64,000 nucleotides of DNA, taken from Bugula neritina (Eukaryota; Bryozoa; Gymnolaemata; Cheilostomatida; Bugulidae). Both the position numbers and the translations under genes were made by a program. Each line of letters starts with the position of its first letter. Positions within the stretch are counted from its first letter, which is position 1. The stretch is taken from NCBI GenBank assembly GCA_964035545.1, contig OZ037766.1:18999581-19063580 (forward strand), written 5' to 3'. Shown here piece by piece: positions 56,490-64,000 of this stretch. The notes under the pieces were generated by a model. The model did no database searches, was not told the DNA's origin, and saw only the letters and a program-made list of their open reading frames with translations.

Positions 56490-58698
56490 TTATACTGAAA
56501 TATACTGAAATACACTGCAACACATTGAAAAACACTGCAACATACTGAAAGACACTACAACTCACTGAAGGATAGTGTAATATACGGAAATGTACTGTAA
56601 CATACTGATACTTACTGTAACACACTGAATCATACTGCAACATACTGAAATACACTGTAACATACTGCAACATACTGAAATACACTGTAACAAACTGAAA
56701 TACACTGCAACACATTGAAATATACTGCAACATACCCTATCATATTGTAATATACTGAAATATACTGCAACATACCGCAACATACTGAAATACACTGTAA
56801 GAAACTGAAATACACTGCAACACATTGGTATATACTGCAACATACCCAAATATATGGTATTATACTGAAATATACTGAAATACACTGTATCACATTGGAA
56901 AATACTGCAACATACTGACAGACACTACAACTCACTGACGTATCGTGTAATATACGGAAACGTACTGTAACATACTGAAACACAATGCAACATAACGAGG
57001 TATATCGAAATATACGGACATGTACTGTAACATACTGAAACACACTGAAACATACTGAAACATACCGAAACATACTGAGACGTACTGAAATACACTGCAA
57101 CATGCTGCAACATACTGAAGTACAGTGTAACATATTGAACTACACTGCAACACATTGAAATATACCGCAACACACTGAAAAATACTGCAACACGTCCAAG
57201 TACATTGTAATATACGGACATGTACTGTAACATACTGAAACATACTGAAACAAAATGAAATATACTGTTGCGCACTGAATAATACTGCAAAATGCCGAAA
57301 TAAACTGTAACACAGTGAAGCATACTGCAAATTTCTGAAATATACTGCAACATACTGAAATAGGCCTCAACATACTCAAATATACTGCAAGATACTGCAA
57401 CATACGTAAAAACACTGTAACATACTGAAATACACTGCAACATACTGCAACATACTGAAGTACACTGTAAAATATTGAAATACACTGCAACACATTGGAA
57501 TATACTGCAACACACTGAAATGTACTGCAACACACTGAAATATACTGCAACATACTGCAACATACTGAAAAACACTGTAACATACTGAAATACACTGCAA
57601 AAAACTGCAACATACTGAAGTACACTGTACATATTGAAAAACACTGCAACACAATGAAATATACCTCAACACACTGAAATATACTGAAACATGTTGAAAT
57701 ATACTGCAACATACTGCAACCTACTGCAACATACTGAAATACACTGTAACAAACTGAAATACACTGCAACACATTGGAATATACTGCAACATTCCCTGAT
57801 ATATTGTAATATACTGAAATACACTGCAACATACCGCAACATACTGAAATACACTGTTACAAACTGAAATACACTGCAACACATTGGTATATACTGCAAC
57901 ATACCCAAATATATGGTATTATACTGAAATATACTGAAATACACTGCAACACATTGAAAAACACTGCAACATACTGAAAGACACTACAACTCACTGAAGG
58001 ATAGTGTAATAATTGGAAATGTACTGTAACATACTGATACTTACTGTAACACACTGAATCATACTGCAACATACTGCAATACACTGTAACATACCGAAAC
58101 AAACTGCAACATACTGCAGCATACTGAAATACACTGTAACAAACTGAAATACACTGCAACACATTGGTATATACTGCAACATCCCCAAATATATGGTAAT
58201 ATACTGAAATACACTGCAGGATTCTGCAGGATACTTCAACATACTGAAATGTACTGCAACATACTGAAACACACTGCAACATACCGAGGTATATCGAAAT
58301 ATACGGACATGTACTGTAACATACTGAAATATACTGCAACATACTGCAACATACTGAAATACACTGTAACATACTGCAACATACCTAAGTACACTGTAAC
58401 ATACTAAAATACACTGCAACATTCTGCAACATACTTCAACATACTGAAATACACTGAAACATAATGAAGTACACTGCAACACAATGAAATATACTGCAAC
58501 ACACTGAAATATACTGCAACACATCCAAGTACATCGTAATATACGGACATGTACTATAACATACTGCAACACACTGAAGTATACTAAAACATACTGAAAT
58601 ATACTGCAACATACCGCAACATACTGAACTAAACTGTAACAAACTGAAAGACACTGCAGCACAGTGGTATATACTGCAACATACCCAATTATATGGTA
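56490..58698 (+). repeat. HOR-zeta copy 1 (2,209-bp unit)
   Basis: This unit aligns with 58699 onward at offset 2209, with AGGCCT at 57362 and 59571. Close matching stops at about 58585/60794. 58585-58700 is a more diverged linker with private variants (AAACTGTAAC, GACACTGCAGCACAGTGG, CCCAATTATATGG). The stretch 56102-56489 to its left follows 36636-37023 (offset 19466). Confidence 0.86.
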
Positions 58699-60794
58699 AT
58701 ATACTGAAATATACTGAAATACACTGCAACACATTGAAAAACACTGCAACATACTGAAAGACACTACAACTCACTGAAGGATAGTGTAATATACGGAAAT
58801 GTACTGTAACATACTGATACTTACTGTAACACACTGAATCATACTGCAACATACTGAAATACACTGTAACATACTGCAGCATACTGAAATACACTGTAAC
58901 AAACTGAAATACACTGCAACACATTGAAATATACTGCAACATACCCTATCATATTGTAATATACTGAAATATACTGCAACATACCGCAACATACTGAAAT
59001 ACACTGTAAGAAACTGAAATACACTGCAACACATTGGTATATACTGCAACATACCCAAATATATGGTATTATACTGAAATATACTGAAATACACTGTATC
59101 ACATTGGAAAATACTGCAACATACTGACAGACACTACAACTCACTGACGTATCGTGTAATATACGGAAACGTACTGTAACATACTGAAACACAATGCAAC
59201 ATAACGAGGTATATCGAAATATACGGACATGTACTGTAACATACTGAAACACACTGAAGCATACTGAAACATACCGAAACATACTGAGACGTACTGAAAT
59301 ACACTGCAACATGCTGCAACATACTGAAGTACAGTGTAACATATTGAACTACACTGCAACACATTGAAATATACCGCAACACACTGAAAAATACTGCAAC
59401 ACGTCCAAGTACATTGTAATATACGGACATGTACTGTAACATACTGAAACATACTGAAACAAAATGAAATATACTGTTGCGCACTGAATAATACTGCAAA
59501 ATGCCGAAATAAACTGTAACACAGTGAAGCATACTGCAAATTTCTGAAATATACTGCAACATACTGAAATAGGCCTCAACATACTCAAATATACTGCAAG
59601 ATACTGCAACATACGTAAAAACACTGTAACATACTGAAATACACTGCAACATACTGCAACATACTGAAGTACACTGTAAAATATTGAAATACACTGCAAC
59701 ACATTGGAATATACTGCAACACACTGAAATGTACTGCAACACACTGAAATATACTGCAACATACTGCATCATACTGAAAAACACTGTAACATACTGAAAT
59801 ACACTGCAAAAAACTGCAACATACTGAAGTACACTGTACATATTGAAAAACACTGCAACACAATGAAATATACCTCAACACACTGAAATATACTGAAACA
59901 TGTTGAAATATACTGCAACATACTGCAACCTACTGCAACATACTGAAATACACTGTAACAAACTGAAATACACTGCAACACATTGGAATATACTGCAACA
60001 TTCCCTGATATATTGTAATATACTGAAATACACTGCAACATACCGCAACATACTGAAATACACTGTTACAAACTGAAATACACTGCAACACATTGGTATA
60101 TACTGCAACATACCCAAATATATGGTATTATACTGAAATATACTGAAATACACTGCAACACATTGAAAAACACTGCAACATACTGAAAGACACTACAACT
60201 CACTGAAGGATAGTGTAATAATTGGAAATGTACTGTAACATACTGATACTTACTGTAACACACTGAATCATACTGCAACATACTGCAATACACTGTAACA
60301 TACCGAAACAAACTGCAACATACTGCAGCATACTGAAATACACTGTAACAAACTGAAATACACTGCAACACATTGGTATATACTGCAACATCCCCAAATA
60401 TATGGTAATATACTGAAATACACTGCAGGATTCTGCAGGATACTTCAACATACTGAAATGTACTGCAACATACTGAAACACACTGCAACATACCGAGGTA
60501 TATCGAAATATACGGACATGTACTGTAACATACTGAAATATACTGCAACATACTGCAACATACTGAAATACACTGTAACATACTGCAACATACCTAAGTA
60601 CACTGTAACATACTAAAATACACTGCAACATTCTGCAACAAACTTCAACATACTGAAATACACTGAAACATAATGAAGTACACTGCAACACAATGAAATA
60701 TACTGCAACACACTGAAATATACTGCAACACATCCAAGTACATCGTAATATACGGACATGTACTATAACATACTGCAACACACTGAAGTATACT
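58699..60794 (+). repeat. HOR-zeta copy 2 (2,209-bp unit)
   Basis: This is the tandem neighbour of 56490-58698. From about 60330 it also follows 38284 onward at offset 22046, so the end of this copy and the next block overlap. Confidence 0.86.
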
Positions 60795-63260
60795 ACAACA
60801 TACTGAAATATACTGCAACATACTGCAACATACTGAAATACACTGTAGCATACTGCAACATACCTAAATACACTGTAACAAACTGAAATATACTGCAACA
60901 TACTGAAATGTACTGCAACATACTGAAATACACTGCAACATATCGAAGTATACCGAAATATACGGATATGTACTGTAACATACTGAAACATACTGAAACA
61001 TACTGAAACATACTGAAATATACTGAAATACACAGCAACATACTGCAACATACTGAAGTACACTGTAACATATTGAAGTACACTGCAACACATTGAAATA
61101 TACCGCAACACACTGAAATATACTGCAACACATCCAAGTACATCGTAATATATGGACATGTACTGTAACATAATGAAACACACTGAAACATACTGAAACA
61201 TACTGAAACGTACTTCAACACACTGGAACATACTAAAACATACTGAAATATACTGCAACATACTGCAACATACTGAAATACACTGTAACAAACTGAAATA
61301 CTCTGCAACATATTGGAATATACTGCAACATACCCTAATATATTGTAATATACTGCAACATACCGCAACATACTGAAATACACTGTAACAAAGTGAAATT
61401 CACTGCAACACATTGGTATATACTGCAACATACCCAGATATATGGTAATATACTGAAATACACTGCAACATTCTGCAACGTACTTCAACATACTGAAATG
61501 TACTGCAACACACTAAAATACACTGCAACATAACGAGGTATATCGAAATATACGGACATGTACTGTAACATACTGAAACACACTGAAACATACTGAGACG
61601 TACTGAAATACGCTGCAACATGCTGCAACATACTGAAGTACAGTGTAACATATTGAAATACACTGCAGCACCTTGAAATATACCGCAACACACTGAAATA
61701 TACTGCAACACATCCAAGTACATCGTAATATACGGACATGTACTGTAACATACTGAAACATACTGAAACAAAATTAAATATACTGTTGCGCACTGAATAA
61801 TACTGCAAAATGCCGAAATAAACTGTAACACAGTGAAGCACACTGCAAATTTCTGAAATATACTGCAACATACTGAAATAGGCCTCAACATACTCAAATA
61901 TACTGCAAGATACTGCAACATACGTAAAAACACTGTAACATACTGAAATACACTGCAACATACTGCAACATACTGAAGTACACTGTAAAATATTGAAATA
62001 CACAGCAACACATTGGAATATACTGCAACACACTGAAATGTACTGCAACACACTGAAATATACTGCAACATACTGCAACATACTGAAAAACACTGTAACA
62101 TACTGAAATACACTGCAACACACTGGTATATACTGCAACATACCCAAATATATGGTATTATACTGAAATATACTGAAATACACTGCAACACATTGAAAAA
62201 CACTGCAACATACTGAAAGACACTACAACTCACTGAAGGATAGTGTAATATACGGAAATGTACTGTAACATACTGATACTTAGTGTAACACACTGAATCA
62301 TACTGCAACATACTGAAATACACTGTAACATACTGCAGCATACTGAAATACACTGTAACAAACTGAAATACACTGCAACACATTGAAATATACTGCAACA
62401 TACCCTATCATATTGTAATATACTGAAATATACTGCAACATACCGCAACATACTGAAAACATACTGAAACTGAAATACACTGCAACACATTGGTATATAC
62501 TGCAACATACCCAAATATATGGTATTATACTGAAATATACTGAAATACACTGTATCACATTGGAAAATACTGCAACATACTGACAGACACTACAACTCAC
62601 TGACGTATCGTGTAATATACGGAAACGTACTGTAACATACTGAAACACAATGCAACATAACGAGGTATATCGAAATATACGGACATGTACTGTAACATAC
62701 TGAAACACACTGAAACATACTGAAACATACCGAAACATACTGAGACGTACTGAAATACACTGCAACATGCTGCAACATACTGAAGTACAGTGTAACATAT
62801 TGAACTACACTGCAACACATTGAAATATACCGCAACACACTGAAAAATACTGCAACACGTCCAAGTACATTGTGATATACGGACATGTACTGTAACATAC
62901 TGAAACATACTGAAACAAAATGAAATATACTGTTGCGCACTGAATAATACTGCAAAATGCCGAAATAAACTGTAACACAGTGAAGTATACTGCAAATTTC
63001 TGAAATATACTGCAACATACTGAAATAGGCCTCAACATACTCAAATATACTGCAAGATACTGCAACATACGTAAAAACACTGTAACATACTGAAATACAC
63101 TGCAACATACTGCAACATACTGAAGTACACTGTAAAATATTGAAATACACTGCAACACATTGGAATATACTGCAACACACTGAAATGTACTGCAACACAC
63201 TGAAATATACTGCAACATACTGCAACATACTGAAAAACACTGTAACATACTGAAATACAC
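60330..63260 (+). repeat. Further copy of HOR-epsilon material
   Basis: This segment aligns with 38284 to about 41217 at offset 22046, changing to 22043 after a 3-bp loss near 62460. It includes the AGGCCT sites at 61880 and 63027, cognate with 39834 and 40984. No unique sequence or gene is present. Confidence 0.87.
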
Positions 63261-64000
63261 TGCAAAAAACTGCAACATACTGAAGTACACTGTACATATT
63301 GAAAAACACTGCAACACAATGAAATATACCTCAACACACTGAAATATACTGAAACATGTTGAAATATACTGCAACATACTGCAACCTACTGCAACATACT
63401 GAAATACACTGTAACAAACTGAAATACACTGCAACACATTGGAATATACAGCAACATTCCCTGATATATTGTAATATACTGAAATACACTGCAACATACC
63501 GCAACATACTGAAATACACTGTTACAAACTGAAATACACTGCAACACATTGGTATATACTGCAACATACCCAAATATATGGTATTATACTGAAATATACT
63601 GAAATACACTGCAACACATTGAAAAACACTGCAACATACTGAAAGACACTACAACTCACTGAAGGATAGTGTAATAATTGGAAATGTACTGTAACATACT
63701 GATACTTACTGTAACACACTGAATCATACTGCAACATACTGCAATACACTGTAACATACCGAAACAAACTGCAACATACTGCAGCATACTGAAATACACT
63801 GTAACAAACTGAAATACACTGCAACACATTGGTATATACTGCAACATCCCCAAATATATGGTAATATACTGAAATACACTGCAGGATTCTGCAGGATACT
63901 TCAACATACTGAAATGTACTGCAACATACTGAAACACACTGCAACATACCGAGGTATATCGAAATATACGGACATGTACTGTAACATACTGAACTATACT
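62460..64000 (+). repeat. Partial third copy of HOR-zeta, running off the window
   Basis: This segment aligns with about 59004-60544 at offset 3456. It overlaps the previous block because HOR-epsilon and HOR-zeta share sequence here. One of the last differences is GAACTATACT at the window end, where 60.54 kb has GAAATATACT. Confidence 0.86.

Larger units (their letters stand above)
1..64000 (+). repeat. Uninterrupted 10-bp-monomer satellite array
   Basis: The monomer consensus is YACTGNAAYA. ACTG and the AA three bases after it are nearly invariant. Position 1 is T or C, position 6 is A, C or T (G is rare), and position 9 is C or T. Register is held for very long stretches: from about 5761 to 7430 every tenth base is in the same phase. 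Phase changes are caused by a few recurring irregular elements and by small indels. All monomers run head to tail in one direction and I found no inverted block. No unique sequence interrupts the array, and both ends of the window lie inside it. Composition is strongly asymmetric between strands. This is directly seen; that it is nuclear heterochromatin of a eukaryote is inference. Confidence 0.97.

Noticed and set aside
1-64000. CRISPR array
   Set aside because: The repeat unit is 10 bp and contiguous, with no unique spacers of constant length, no leader and no cas-like genes.
1-64000. Transposable element or retroviral remnants
   Set aside because: I saw no terminal repeats, target duplications or coding remnants. 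All long direct repeats are HOR copies of the same decamer satellite.

Overview
The whole 64-kb window is one uninterrupted tandem-repeat (satellite) array. I see no gene, RNA gene, transposon, CRISPR array or unique-sequence island. The basic unit is a 10-bp monomer, consensus YACTGNAAYA on the + strand (Y = T or C; N = mostly A, C or T). Every monomer I read, from base 1 to base 64000, points the same way. The + strand is therefore strongly A- and C-rich (roughly 45% A, 22-23% C, 22% T and 10% G by monomer composition), and overall GC is about one third.

A pure satellite of this length, organised in nested higher-order repeats (HORs), suggests a nuclear eukaryotic chromosome (centromeric, pericentromeric, subtelomeric or other heterochromatin). 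There is no gene or marker that lets me name the organism. Long stop-free frames exist on the minus strand (the longest are 808 codons, at 34841-37267 and 37929-40355). They are a by-product of a monomer whose reverse complement rarely contains stops, and I do not annotate them as genes.

Layout, with offsets between copies measured by aligning landmarks: (1) 1-5648, two tandem copies of a 2,824-bp HOR. (2) 5346-6700, a mosaic linker related to material at about 8.2-9.8 kb. (3) 6701-18444, two almost identical 5,872-bp HOR copies (five base differences found by eye). (4) 18445-20350, a mosaic linker. (5) About 20350-26700, two copies of a 3.1-3.4-kb HOR that differ by a 260-bp insert. (6) About 25828-36460, a 10.6-kb block that recurs at 41240-51979. 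(7) 34484-40668, two copies of a 3,088-bp HOR. (8) 51980-56101, a patchwork of pieces matching 42.3-45.2 kb and 51.8-52.25 kb, with a 770-bp mosaic insert at 53.21-53.98 kb. (9) About 56490-60794, two copies of a 2,209-bp HOR. (10) About 60330-64000, further copies of the 3,088-bp and 2,209-bp families.

The most notable non-monomer structure is a recurring 28-bp quasi-palindromic element that can form a hairpin (arms AGTACAT/ATGTACT and CGTA/TACG). It and its variants punctuate the array. Several HOR junctions fall inside it or within about 50 bp downstream, which suggests a role in rearrangement, still to be tested statistically. Together the data describe an array growing and being reshuffled by repeated unequal exchange, gene conversion or template switching at every scale from 10 bp to 15 kb.
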